Assembly (NCBI RefSeq): GCF_030014915.1
Contig: NZ_JAGIXS010000006.1
Span: 62,001-126,000 of the forward strand
Source of the DNA: Pelomonas sp. V22
GTDB taxonomy: Bacteria; Pseudomonadota; Gammaproteobacteria; Burkholderiales; Burkholderiaceae_C
Length of the DNA stretch: 64,000 nucleotides
Reading direction: 5' to 3'
The notes under the pieces: model-generated
What the model was told of the DNA's origin: nothing
Seen by the model: the letters and a program-made list of their open reading frames with translations, nothing else
Database searches by the model: none
Translations under genes and position numbers: made by a program
Shown here: positions 53,939 to 63,980 of the stretch, in pieces
Layout: every line of letters starts with the position of its first letter
How positions within the stretch are numbered: the stretch's first letter is position 1

Positions 53939-53956
53939 CTGTCCGGATCCGGACAG
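53939..53956. promoter_or_regulatory. Activator site 2: perfect 18-bp palindrome
   Basis: CTGTCCGGATCCGGACAG is identical on both strands. Its centre is 24 bases from that of site 1, close to two helical turns, allowing two activator dimers to bind near each other and form an oligomer. The half-site CTGTCCG is shared by both. Confidence 0.68.
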
Positions 53957-53999
53957 TCGATTGCCGCCGCCGCGCCGGCCCTGCTATGGTCGCGCTCCG

Positions 54000-55322
54000 A
54001 TGACAGACGCCCGCATCCTCGTGCTCGACGACGACCCCGACGTGGGCACTGCCGCGCGCCTGCTTTTGCGGCGTCGCTTCGGCAGCGTCGAGTTGCTGAA
54101 CCGCCCGGCCGAGCTGCTGCCGCAGCTGGAGCGCGGCCCGGCCGATGTGCTCTTGCTCGACATGAACTTCACGCCCGGCCGCTCCGATGGCGAGGAGGGC
54201 CTGCGGCTCTTGCGCCAGGTGCTGAGCCGCAACGATGCGCCGGCCGTGGTCATGATGACCGCCTATGCCGAGATCGACCTGGCGGTGCAGGCCTTGAAGC
54301 TCGGCGCCTTCGACTTCATCACCAAGCCCTGGGACAACCAGAAGCTCGTGGCCACAGTCAACGCCGCACTGGCCAGCCGCCAGCCGCGTGCGGCGGCGAG
54401 CAGCGACAGCCTGCTGCTCGGCGACTCGGCGTCCATGCGCGAGCTGCGCGCCCTGATCGCCAGCGTCGCGCCCACCGAGGCCAATGTGCTGGTGCTGGGT
54501 GAGATGGGCTCGGGCAAGGAGCTGGTGGCGCAGGAGATCCATGCCCGCTCCCGGCGGGCGGGCCAAGCCTTTCTGGCCGTGGACCTCGGCGCCCTGCCCG
54601 AGACGACGCTGGAGAGCGAGCTTTTCGGCCATCGGCGCGGCAGCTTCACCGATGCGCGCGCGGACCGGCCCGGCCGCTTCCAGGCGGCGCAGGGCGGCAC
54701 GATTTTTCTGGACGAGATCGGCAACCTGCCGCTGCAGCACCAGGCCAAGCTCCTGACCGCGCTGGAGCGTCGCGAGGTCACGGCGCTCGGCGCGGACCGG
54801 GCCGAGGCCATCGACGTGCGCGTGGTCAGCGCCACCAACCTGAGCGAGCGCGAGCTGTTCGATGCGCAGCGCTTCCGGCCCGATCTCCTGTACCGGCTCA
54901 ACACCATCGTCTTGCGCGTGCCGCCGCTGCGCGAGCGGCGCGATGACATTCCGCTGCTGGCCCATCACTACCTTGGAAAATACGCGTCCCAGTACGACAA
55001 GCCGCCGCGTCCGCTGTCCGATGCGGCCCTGGAAGCGCTGCAGCGCCACGACTGGCACGGCAATGTGCGTGCGCTGCGCCATGCCTGCGAGCGGGCCGTG
55101 ATCCTGGCGAACGGCGCGCGCTTCGAGCCCGCCGATTTCTCCTTGCAGGGACCGCCGGCCGCCGCTGACGTCATGCCCCGCATGGCCTCGATGAACGAGC
55201 GTGAGCGGGCGGCGCTGGACGAGGCGTTGCACGAATCGCAGGGCAATATCAGCCAGGCCGCGCGCCTGCTGGGCCTGAGCCGCGCGGCGCTGTACCGGCG
55301 GATGGAAAAGCATGGACTTTGA
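54000..55322 (+). CDS. Sigma-54-dependent response regulator (NtrC-like)
   Basis: A 440-residue activator: receiver domain (phospho-acceptor Asp54 in LLLDMNFTPG; Lys109 in FITKPWDN), AAA+ domain with Walker A GEMGSGKE (167-174), a loop GSFTDA (214-219) in place of the GAFTGA sigma-54 contact motif, Walker B GGTIFLDEIGNLPL, and a Fis-type helix-turn-helix at the C-terminus (NISQAARLLGLSRAALYRRM). The loop departs from GAFTGA at positions 2 and 5; related regulators next to such ABC exporters often have GAFTDA, as I recall. Overlaps the kinase gene by 11 bases. Confidence 0.92.
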   Translation: MTDARILVLDDDPDVGTAARLLLRRRFGSVELLNRPAELLPQLERGPADVLLLDMNFTPGRSDGEEGLRLLRQVLSRNDAPAVVMMTAYAEIDLAVQALKLGAFDFITKPWDNQKLVATVNAALASRQPRAAASSDSLLLGDSASMRELRALIASVAPTEANVLVLGEMGSGKELVAQEIHARSRRAGQAFLAVDLGALPETTLESELFGHRRGSFTDARADRPGRFQAAQGGTIFLDEIGNLPLQHQAKLLTALERREVTALGADRAEAIDVRVVSATNLSERELFDAQRFRPDLLYRLNTIVLRVPPLRERRDDIPLLAHHYLGKYASQYDKPPRPLSDAALEALQRHDWHGNVRALRHACERAVILANGARFEPADFSLQGPPAAADVMPRMASMNERERAALDEALHESQGNISQAARLLGLSRAALYRRMEKHGL

Positions 55323-56529
55323 GCGCCTGACCCGTCGCCGCCGTGCCCAGGTCGCGCTGGGCAGCCTGCTGCTGATGCTGGCCGCCGTGGGCGCCACGCG
55401 CTGGGCAGATGCGCCGCGCTGGCTGGCCTTGGCCCTGCTGCTGGGGCTGGCCGGATTGTTGCTCGCCTGGCGTGGCCTCGCCGGCCTGCGGGCGGGGCCG
55501 GCTGCGGCGGCCCCGCTCCCCGCTTTTGCCGAGGACAGCGAGCGCCAGGCCCAGCGCCTGGTGCTGCTGGAGAGCCAGCTGGCCCAGGTGCCCGTGGCCT
55601 TGTGGACGCAGTCCGCCGGTGGCGAGGTGAAGCCGCTCAATGCCCGGGCCCACCGGCTGATCGCCCCCGGCGGCGCGCTGGACCGCAGCGAGCTGCTGGC
55701 CCGTCTCGCGGCCTCCCGGGGCGCTGCCGGCCATGAGCTCCTGCGCGTGGCCACCGAGCGGGGCAGCGAGCGCTGGCTGCTGGCCGGCAGTGCCCTGAAC
55801 CTGGCCGGCGCCCAGACACGCCTGCTGGCCCTGATGCCGGTGGAAAGCGAGCTGGAGGCCGAGACGCTGCGCGCCTGGCGCCAGCTGGTGCATGTGCTGA
55901 CGCACGAGATCATGAACTCGCTGACGCCCATCGCCTCGCTCTCGCGCACCGCGCAGGAGCTGGTGGCGGAGTCCAATGCGCCCGATCCCGATCTCACGCT
56001 GGCGCTGGAGGCCGTGGCCCGGCGTGCCGAGTCGCTGGCCCGCTTCGTCACCGACTACCGCCAGGTCAGCGACTGGCCCGAGCCCCGCTTCGAGGTGGTA
56101 GAGCTGCGCGCCTTGCTGGACCGGCTGGAGGCCCTGGTCGGCGAGAGCTGGCGCGCGCGCGGCGGCACGGCCCGCTTCGAGCTCGACGAAGCCACGCTCA
56201 GCCTGCGCGCCGATGCCGGCCAGCTGGAGCAGGTGCTGCTGAACCTGATCAAGAACGCCGCCGATGCCACCGCCGGCCTGGCCGCGCCCAGCCTGCAGCT
56301 GAGCGCCCGCCAGGTGCGCGGCGGCCGCCTGCAGATCAGCGTGCAGGACAACGGCCCCGGCGTGCCGCCGGGCCTGGAAGCCGACATCTTTCTGCCCTTC
56401 TTCAGCGCCCGCCCGGGCGGCTCCGGCATCGGCCTCGCCGTGGTGCGCAACCTCGTGCACGGCATGGGCGGCACGGTGCGCTGCCTGCGGCCGCTGGGTG
56501 GCGGCGGCCTGTTCGTGCTGAGCTTCTGA
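55312..56529 (+). CDS. Sensor histidine kinase paired with the sigma-54 regulator
   Basis: Membrane kinase of 405 residues with two N-terminal helices (about 14-29 and 36-54) and almost no periplasmic domain between them, then a PAS-like region, the H box VLTHEIMNSLTPIASLS (His198), and ATPase motifs NLIKNAADAT, DNGPGV and SGIGLAVVRNLVHGMGG. Kinases with so little exposed sequence often sense within the membrane or through a partner; the exporter itself could be that partner (inference). Starts within the last codons of the regulator gene. Confidence 0.9.
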   Translation: MDFERLTRRRRAQVALGSLLLMLAAVGATRWADAPRWLALALLLGLAGLLLAWRGLAGLRAGPAAAAPLPAFAEDSERQAQRLVLLESQLAQVPVALWTQSAGGEVKPLNARAHRLIAPGGALDRSELLARLAASRGAAGHELLRVATERGSERWLLAGSALNLAGAQTRLLALMPVESELEAETLRAWRQLVHVLTHEIMNSLTPIASLSRTAQELVAESNAPDPDLTLALEAVARRAESLARFVTDYRQVSDWPEPRFEVVELRALLDRLEALVGESWRARGGTARFELDEATLSLRADAGQLEQVLLNLIKNAADATAGLAAPSLQLSARQVRGGRLQISVQDNGPGVPPGLEADIFLPFFSARPGGSGIGLAVVRNLVHGMGGTVRCLRPLGGGGLFVLSF

Positions 56530-56600
56530 GACTGGTCAGGCCCGGGCCGTCCTGGCATGCTGGGCCGGCCCTCGCGCATGCCCGGGGGCCGGAGATCTTC

Positions 56601-57107
56601 ATGCGCAAAGCGATCGTCAGCTTGTTGGGAGTCCTGGCCATGAGCCTCACATCGATGGCAGGCGCCCAGCCTGCAGCCCCTGCCTGCGAGGGCGCGGAAC
56701 ACCGCGCCTTCGACTTCTGGCTGGGTGAATGGAATGTCCATGTGGCCGGCGGCAAGCTGGCCGGTACCAACTCCATCAAGCGCGAGATCGGCGGCTGCGT
56801 GCTGCATGAGCGCTATGACACGGGGCGCGGCTACAGCGGCGAGAGCTTCAACATCTACGATGCGCCCCGCAAGCTCTGGCACCAGACCTGGGTCGACTCC
56901 AGCGGCCTGCTGCTGGTGCTCGAGGGCGGCCTGCGCGAGGGCCGCATGGTGCTGGAAGGCCAGACCACCGGTGGCGACGGCAAAGTGACCCGCCACCGCA
57001 TCAGCTGGACGCCGCAGGCCGATGGCAGCGTGCGCCAGCTGTGGGAGTCGACAGGCCCCTCCGGCGAATGGACCGTGGCCTTCGACGGGCGCTACACGCG
57101 GCGCTAG
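56601..57107 (+). CDS. Secreted DUF1579-like protein
   Basis: A 168-residue protein with a signal peptide (MRKAIVSLLGVLAMSLTSMAGA) and a lipocalin-like beta-barrel pattern: HRAFDFWLGEWNVHVAGGKL, GCVLHERYDT, WHQTWVDSSGLLLVLEGGL. The motif FDFWLGEW is typical of DUF1579 and related proteins. Function unknown to me; perhaps ligand binding in the periplasm. Stands alone behind the kinase gene with a 71-base gap. Confidence 0.78.
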   Translation: MRKAIVSLLGVLAMSLTSMAGAQPAAPACEGAEHRAFDFWLGEWNVHVAGGKLAGTNSIKREIGGCVLHERYDTGRGYSGESFNIYDAPRKLWHQTWVDSSGLLLVLEGGLREGRMVLEGQTTGGDGKVTRHRISWTPQADGSVRQLWESTGPSGEWTVAFDGRYTRR

Positions 57108-57211
57108 TCCCCGTAAGAAGGCAGCGCCGCTGCACCGGGACTTGCCTGTTCAGCGCCTTGCGGGCCTGGCATGCTCGCGCCTTGCCCAACACAAGCAGAC
57201 AGGAGCAGCCC

Positions 57212-57583
57212 ATGGAACTCGGCGCCTTTTCCATCAGCCTGGCGGTCAAGGACATCACCGCGTCGCAGGCTTTCTACGAGAAGCTCGGCTTCAAGGCCTT
57301 TGGCGGCAATGCAACGCAGCGCTGGCTGATACTCAAGAACGGCCCCCACGTGATCGGCCTGTTCCAGGGCATGTTCGAGAAGAACGTGCTGACCTTCAAC
57401 CCCGGTTGGAACCAGGACGCGCAGGCGGTGGACCCGTTCACCGATGTGCGCGAGATCCAGCGCCAGCTGAAGGCGGCAGGCCTGCACCTGGCGAGCGAGG
57501 CGGACGAGGGCACGAGCGGCCCCGCAAGCCTGGTGGTCGTCGACCCCGACGGCAATCCTGTGCTCCTCGATCAACACCGCTGA
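57212..57583 (+). CDS. VOC-family (glyoxalase-fold) protein
   Basis: A 123-residue vicinal-oxygen-chelate protein with two beta-alpha-beta-beta-beta modules: FSISLAVKDITASQAFYEKL, LGFKAFGG and, in the second half, SLVVVDPDGNPVLLDQHR. The ATG follows AGGAGCAGCCC. The classic metal-ligand His/Glu set is incomplete, with Glu not obvious, so it may be a binding or resistance-type member. Substrate unknown. Confidence 0.85.
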   Translation: MELGAFSISLAVKDITASQAFYEKLGFKAFGGNATQRWLILKNGPHVIGLFQGMFEKNVLTFNPGWNQDAQAVDPFTDVREIQRQLKAAGLHLASEADEGTSGPASLVVVDPDGNPVLLDQHR

Positions 57584-57631
57584 TCTGCCGCTGAAATTTT
57601 GAAACCTGCCGCCCCACCAGCACCTGGCCCG

Positions 57632-58204
57632 ATGTCCGTCCATGAAGAGCGCCTGCGCGCGCTGGCCCTGCAATCGCCCTGGCTGATGGAAGGCCTGCGC
57701 GCCGCCCGCAGCCTGGGTCTCTCGTCCTGGTGCATAGGCGCGGGGGCGGTGCGCAACCTGGTGTGGGATTCGCTGCATGGCCGCAGCGGGCGGCCGGAGC
57801 TGGCCGACGTGGACCTGGTGTATTTCGATGCCCATTCGATGCAGGCCGGGTCGGAGCAGGCTTTGCAGCAGCGCCTGCAAGCGGTCTGCCCCGAACTGCC
57901 CTGGGAGGTCTGCAACCAGGCGCGGGTCCATCTGTGGTTCGAGGCGCACTTCGGCCATGCCGTGGCGCCGCTGCAGTCGCTTGAAGAATCGGTGGCCTGC
58001 TGGCCCGAGTACGCCACGGCCGTGGGCCTGTGGCTGGATGAGCGCGACGAGATCCAGGTGATCGCGCCGCATGGGCTGGATGATCTGTTCGGCTGCGTGG
58101 TGCGGCGCAACCCGCAGCGCGTCAGCAGCGAGACCTACCGCCAGCGCCTGGCGCAAAAGCGCTACGCCGAGCGCTGGCCGCAGGTGCGGGTGCACCCGGC
58201 CTGA
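57632..58204 (+). CDS. Nucleotidyltransferase-family (DUF925-type) protein
   Basis: A 190-residue protein matching the family with CIGAGAVRNLVWDSLHGR at about 30-47 and a DVDLVYFD catalytic strand (two Asp one residue apart) near 60, characteristic of the small nucleotidyltransferase fold. Later motifs are VCNQARVHLWFEAHFGHAVA and YRQRLAQKRYAERWPQV. Function unknown. The ATG at 57632 fits the family; a TTG start at 57599 is in frame. It converges on the thiamine operon with 15 bases between stops. Confidence 0.83.
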   Translation: MSVHEERLRALALQSPWLMEGLRAARSLGLSSWCIGAGAVRNLVWDSLHGRSGRPELADVDLVYFDAHSMQAGSEQALQQRLQAVCPELPWEVCNQARVHLWFEAHFGHAVAPLQSLEESVACWPEYATAVGLWLDERDEIQVIAPHGLDDLFGCVVRRNPQRVSSETYRQRLAQKRYAERWPQVRVHPA

Positions 58205-58219
58205 AAAGCCATTGCGCCT

Positions 58220-59812
58220 TCAGGCCTCTTCGGCCAGGCTGGGCTGCGGCGGGCGCTGGGCCGGGCGGGCCAGCACGCGGCCGCTGACCCAGGCGTTCTG
58301 GTACTCGGGCAGGGTGGCCAGGGCCGAGTCCAGGCCGCGCACCAGGGCCACGCCCGAGGCCCCGGCGGCCGCGCAGTCGCGGGCCTGGGTGGGCGCGAGC
58401 ACACCGCCAATCGCCACCACCGGCCGGCCGGCCATCAGCGACCACCAGGCCAGGTTGTCCATGCCCTGCGGATGCCAGGGCATGTCCTTGGTTGTCGTGG
58501 GCCAGACCGGGCCGCAGGCGATGTAGCTTGGCGCCAGGCCCCGTGCCCGTGCCAGCTCCCACAGGCTGTGGCTGGACAGGCCCAGCGCAATGCCGCTGTC
58601 CAGCAGCCAGCGCTGCTCGTCCGGACGCAGTGCGGCCCAGTCCTGCTGTCCGAGGTGCAGGTGGCGGGCGCCGGCCAGCACGGCGGCACGCCAGTGGTCG
58701 TTGATCCAGAGCCGGCTGCTGCGGCCCTGCACCGCCAGCAGCGCGGCGCGGATCTCTTCGGCCAGCGCGTCATCGCTGGCCGGGGCCTTGATGCGCAGCT
58801 GGATCTGAGGCACGCCGGCCTCGGCCAGCTGCACGACCCGCGCGGCCGATTCGCACAAGCCGTAGAGGCCCAGCTCCACCGGTTCGGCGGGATAGCGCAG
58901 CACATGCAGCCAGCGCGCTGGCGCCAGCGGGTCGAGTTCGGGGCCGAAGCTCATCACCGGCATGGCGCCGGGCTCCAGCACGAAGCTCGCTCGGGCGCGC
59001 ACCGGGCCGGGCCCGCGGCCGGCGGCATGGCCGTCGCGCACGGCGCACCAGGTCAGCATCTTGGCCAGCACCACGGCATCGGGCAGGGCGAAGCCGCGGC
59101 TCAGCGCCGCCGCTGCCGCGCTGGCGAAGGTGCAGCCGGTGCCGTGGTGATGCCTGGCCGGCAGGCGCGGGCTGGCCAGCCAGCCGCTGGCCAGGTCGCT
59201 GTCGAGGTAGTCAAGGGCCAGGTCTTGCCCAGCGGGCGTGGAGAGATCATCGCCGCCGGTGATGCAGACGGCGCGGGCACCGGCCTCGCGCAGCCTGGCG
59301 GCGAGCTCGGGCAGGCTGTGGGTCTGCGGCGGCAGGGCCAGCAGGCGCTCGGCCTCCTGGCGGTTGGGCGTGATCAGGCTGGCGCGCGGCAGCAGCTGCT
59401 CGCGCAGGGCCTGCAGCATGGCCGTGTTGCCGAAGCTCAGGCCGCCGGCACTGGCGCCCAGCACCGGGTCGACGACCAGCGGGAGGCCGGGGTCGTCCCT
59501 GCGCATGCGGTCCAGCGTCTGCGCCACCAATTGCACGGTGGCGGCCGAGCCGAGCAGGCCGGTCTTGATGGCACGCGGCCACAGGTCGGCCGCCAGGGCC
59601 TCGAGCTGGGCCTCGATCTGCACCACCGGCAGCGGGCAGATGGCGCTGACGCCGCAGGAGTTCTGCGCCGTGACCGCCGCCACGACCGGGCACAGGTGCA
59701 CGCCCAGGGCCTTGGCGGCGCCGCTGTCGGCCGTGAGGCCAGCGCCGCCGCCGCTGTCGCTGCCGGCGATGCTCCAGACGATGGGCGGATGGGGCTCCCT
59801 CGTCCAAGTCAT
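58220..59812 (-). CDS. thiDE: Fused HMP-P kinase/thiamine-phosphate synthase ThiD-ThiE
   Basis: A two-domain enzyme of 530 residues. N-terminal ThiD (about 1-270) phosphorylates HMP-phosphate: WSIAGSDSGGGAGLTADSGA, ARHHHGTGCTFASAAAAALS. C-terminal ThiE (about 300-500) joins HMP-PP with thiazole phosphate: LRIKAPASDDALAEEIRAAL, RHLHLGQQDWAALRPDEQRW, IACGPVWPTTTKDMPWHPQG. Fusion ensures equal amounts of both activities. The ATG at 59812 gives the family N-terminus; open frame upstream lies in a structured spacer. Last gene of the thi operon, 178 bases after thiG. Confidence 0.92.
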   Translation of the reverse strand: MTWTREPHPPIVWSIAGSDSGGGAGLTADSGAAKALGVHLCPVVAAVTAQNSCGVSAICPLPVVQIEAQLEALAADLWPRAIKTGLLGSAATVQLVAQTLDRMRRDDPGLPLVVDPVLGASAGGLSFGNTAMLQALREQLLPRASLITPNRQEAERLLALPPQTHSLPELAARLREAGARAVCITGGDDLSTPAGQDLALDYLDSDLASGWLASPRLPARHHHGTGCTFASAAAAALSRGFALPDAVVLAKMLTWCAVRDGHAAGRGPGPVRARASFVLEPGAMPVMSFGPELDPLAPARWLHVLRYPAEPVELGLYGLCESAARVVQLAEAGVPQIQLRIKAPASDDALAEEIRAALLAVQGRSSRLWINDHWRAAVLAGARHLHLGQQDWAALRPDEQRWLLDSGIALGLSSHSLWELARARGLAPSYIACGPVWPTTTKDMPWHPQGMDNLAWWSLMAGRPVVAIGGVLAPTQARDCAAAGASGVALVRGLDSALATLPEYQNAWVSGRVLARPAQRPPQPSLAEEA

Positions 59813-59817
59813 GTGAG

Positions 59818-59925
59818 CCCCTCGCTCAGCGGGTACGCTGACCGATCCCCCGAGGGGAACGATGGCCGCGGCTCCAAGCTCGCCTGCGCGAGCTTGGACG
59901 GCCAGAGTGCCATCGGCCTCTGGCC
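59818..59925 (-). repeat. Structured spacer with three hairpins between thiG and thiDE
   Basis: The 178-base gap between thiG and thiDE carries no gene I can support. It holds a perfect 11-bp hairpin TCCAAGCTCGC/GCGAGCTTGGA (59873-59898), an 8-bp one GGCCAGAG/CTCTGGCC (59900-59925), and a nested structure just before the thiDE start with outer stem CCCCTCG/CGAGGGG (59818-59857) around CAGCG/CGCTG. It does not match the TPP riboswitch consensus. The other genes of this operon are spaced by a few bases or overlap, so this gap is exceptional. Confidence 0.45.
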
Positions 59926-59990
59926 GGTGGCGGGGGCCGGCTTGGGAGCGGCCCTGCGCTCGGCCCGAAGGCACGCTGTTTGCGAGACGC

Positions 59991-60797
59991 TCATTGTGCT
60001 TCTCCCAACAAGAACGCATGCCCGCTGACCGGCGTCGAGGCGCGCGCAAAGTCCTGCGGCGCCATCAGCCCGGCGCGGTAGGCCGTGCGGCCGGCGCGCA
60101 CGGCTTCGGCGAAGCCGCCGGCCATGGCCACCGGGTCGCGGGCCTGGGACACGGCCGAGTTCAGCAGCACGGCGTCGAAGCCCAGTTCCAGCGCCTGGGC
60201 CGCCTGCGAGGGGGCGCCGAGGCCGGCGTCGATGATCAGGGTGGCGTCGGGCAAGCGCTCCCTGAGCGTGCGCAGGCCCGGCAGATTCAAGAGCCCCTGG
60301 CCCGAGCCAATTGGCGCGCCCCAGGGCATCAGCACGGCACAGCCGGCATCGAGCAGGCGGCGGCACAGCACCAGGTCTTCGGTGCAGTAGGGCAGGACCG
60401 TGAACCCGAGCTTGACCAGGCTGCGTGCCGCCTCCAGGAGCTCGAACGGATCGGGCTGCAAGGTGTGGGCATCGCCTATCACCTCGAGCTTGACCCAGGC
60501 CGTGCCATAGAGCTCGCGCGCCATGCAGGCGAGTTGCACGGCCTCGCGCGCCGTGTGGCAGCCGGCGGTGTTGGGCAGCAGGTGCGCGCCTTGCGCGCGG
60601 GCTGCCTGCAGGGCCAGGTCCACGAAGCCGTTGTCGCCGCCCTGGACGGTGCGCTTGAGGCCCAGGGTCACGAGCTGGCTGCCCGAAGCCTGGATGGCCG
60701 CGCCGAGCACGGCCGGGCTGGGATAGCCGGCCGTGCCGAGCAGCAGGCGGCTGCTCAGGCTGACGCCGGCAATGGTCAAGACATCGGTAGGGCTCAT
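59991..60797 (-). CDS. thiG: Thiazole synthase
   Basis: Forms the thiazole ring from deoxyxylulose-5-phosphate, dehydroglycine and ThiS thiocarboxylate (268 residues, standard length). TIM-barrel motifs SRLLLGTAGYPSPAVLGAAI, VKLEVIGDAHTLQPDPFELL (with the Schiff-base Lys), VLMPWGAPIGSGQGLLN and DAVLLNSAVSQARDPVAMA. Three bases after thiS. The dehydroglycine comes from ThiO in this operon, so the route is oxygen-dependent. Confidence 0.95.
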   Translation of the reverse strand: MSPTDVLTIAGVSLSSRLLLGTAGYPSPAVLGAAIQASGSQLVTLGLKRTVQGGDNGFVDLALQAARAQGAHLLPNTAGCHTAREAVQLACMARELYGTAWVKLEVIGDAHTLQPDPFELLEAARSLVKLGFTVLPYCTEDLVLCRRLLDAGCAVLMPWGAPIGSGQGLLNLPGLRTLRERLPDATLIIDAGLGAPSQAAQALELGFDAVLLNSAVSQARDPVAMAGGFAEAVRAGRTAYRAGLMAPQDFARASTPVSGHAFLLGEAQ

Positions 60798-60799
60798 CC

Positions 60800-61024
60800 T
60801 CAGCCTCCCGTGATGGGCTTGAACAGCAGCACCTGGTCGCCATGGCGCAAAACCGTGTGATGACGCGCATCACGCGGCACGAACTCGCCATTGCGGGCCG
60901 TGGCCACGCCGGTGGGTTCGCGGCCCAGCTGGCTGATCAGGCCGGCCAGGGTGGTGCCGGCGCCCAGGCGCAACGGCGCCTCATCGAGACGGATCTCGAT
61001 GTGCGGTTCTTTGCTCGTAGTCAC
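60800..61024 (-). CDS. thiS: Sulfur-carrier protein ThiS
   Basis: A 74-residue ubiquitin-like sulfur carrier ending in the required Gly-Gly (LFKPITGG). The start is a GTG at 61024 overlapping the thiO stop (GTGA), giving MTTSKEPHIEIRLDEAPLRL; the size matches other ThiS proteins. Its C-terminal glycine is converted to a thiocarboxylate by ThiF, not encoded here. Directly precedes thiG. Confidence 0.93.
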   Translation of the reverse strand: MTTSKEPHIEIRLDEAPLRLGAGTTLAGLISQLGREPTGVATARNGEFVPRDARHHTVLRHGDQVLLFKPITGG

Positions 61025-62054
61025 GATTCCTCCTCCAAGGTGCCGAGCCCGCTTCTTGTGAGCAGCTCTTGCACCAGCGCCGGCCCCAACAGGCAGCCAT
61101 GGCGATACAGGCCGTTGATACGCAACTGGCCGGGTGCGCACTGTACCTCGGGCCGGTGGTCGGGCAGCGCCGGCCTTAAGGCAACCTCGAGATTCGCGAT
61201 GCGGGCCTCGGCCAGCGCCGGCATCAGGCTGTGGGCCGCTGCCATCAGCTCGACGGCGGTGCGCAGGCTCACCGGGCTCAGGTCTTCGCTCTCGATTTCG
61301 CTGGCGCCCAGCACCAGGGTCGATTCGTTGCGCGGCACCAGGTAGAGCCGGTGGCGTGGGGGCAGCAGCCGGAGCGGCCGGCGCAGGCCGTGGTCGCTCA
61401 AGGAGAGCGTCAGGATCTCGCCGCGCACGCCACGCAGTGGCAAGGCGGGGCGGGCACCGAGGCCACGGCAGTCGATGGCCCAGTCGGCCTCGATGTCGCG
61501 GCCGTCGGCCAGCAGCAAGCGATGTGGCAGCACCTGGCTGACCGGCTGCTCCCAATGCCAGCGCGCAGCGGCAGCAGCTTGGTGCAGGGCGGCCAGCGCG
61601 GCCGGCGGGTCGATGAAACCCTCTCCCTCCAGCCGCCAGGCCAGCAGACCGGGCGCCAGCGAGGGCTCGAGCTCGCGCAGGGCCGGCTCGGCCAAGGGCA
61701 CGGCACCGACCACGTGCTGCAGCACGCGCTGGGCCGCGCCGGCATCGCCGCGATGCGCGAGCAGGAGGCTGCCCTCGCGCCGCAGCCGTACCTTGGCGGG
61801 CAGGCGCGCGCAGATGCGCGGCCACAGCTGCAGCGAGCGCCAGCCGGCCGCCACCATGGCGGTGTCGGCGCCGCTGTCCTGCTCGGCCAGCGGGCTCAAG
61901 AGGCCGGCCGCGCTGAAGGCGGCGGCACGCGGCGGGCCAGCCGGGGCGGGGCCGGACGAGGGATCGAAGACCTCGACCTCATGACCGGCCCGCACCAGGG
62001 CCCAGGCGAACAGGCGGCCGGCGAGGCCGGCGCCGGCAATGGCGATGCGGGCCA

Positions 62055-62055
<1 letters not shown>
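61021..62055 (-). CDS. thiO: Glycine oxidase ThiO
   Basis: FAD-dependent oxidase (344 residues) that turns glycine into the iminoacetate used by ThiG. N-terminal FAD fold IAIAGAGLAGRLFAWALVRA, GHEVEVFDPSSG, central ALPLRGVRGEILTLSL-like strand and C-terminal LRINGLYRHGCLLGPALVQE, which is the family end motif. The ATG overlaps the thiC stop (TGATG) and its stop overlaps thiS. Confidence 0.92.

Positions 62056-63980
<1,925 letters not shown>

Noticed and set aside
53838-56051. Long minus-strand open frame continuing upstream of the ABC permease gene (to 1549 codons in all)
   Set aside because: The extension is antisense to the well-supported sigma-54 regulator and kinase genes and has no recognisable domains; it is a product of high GC content. 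The permease starts at 53837.
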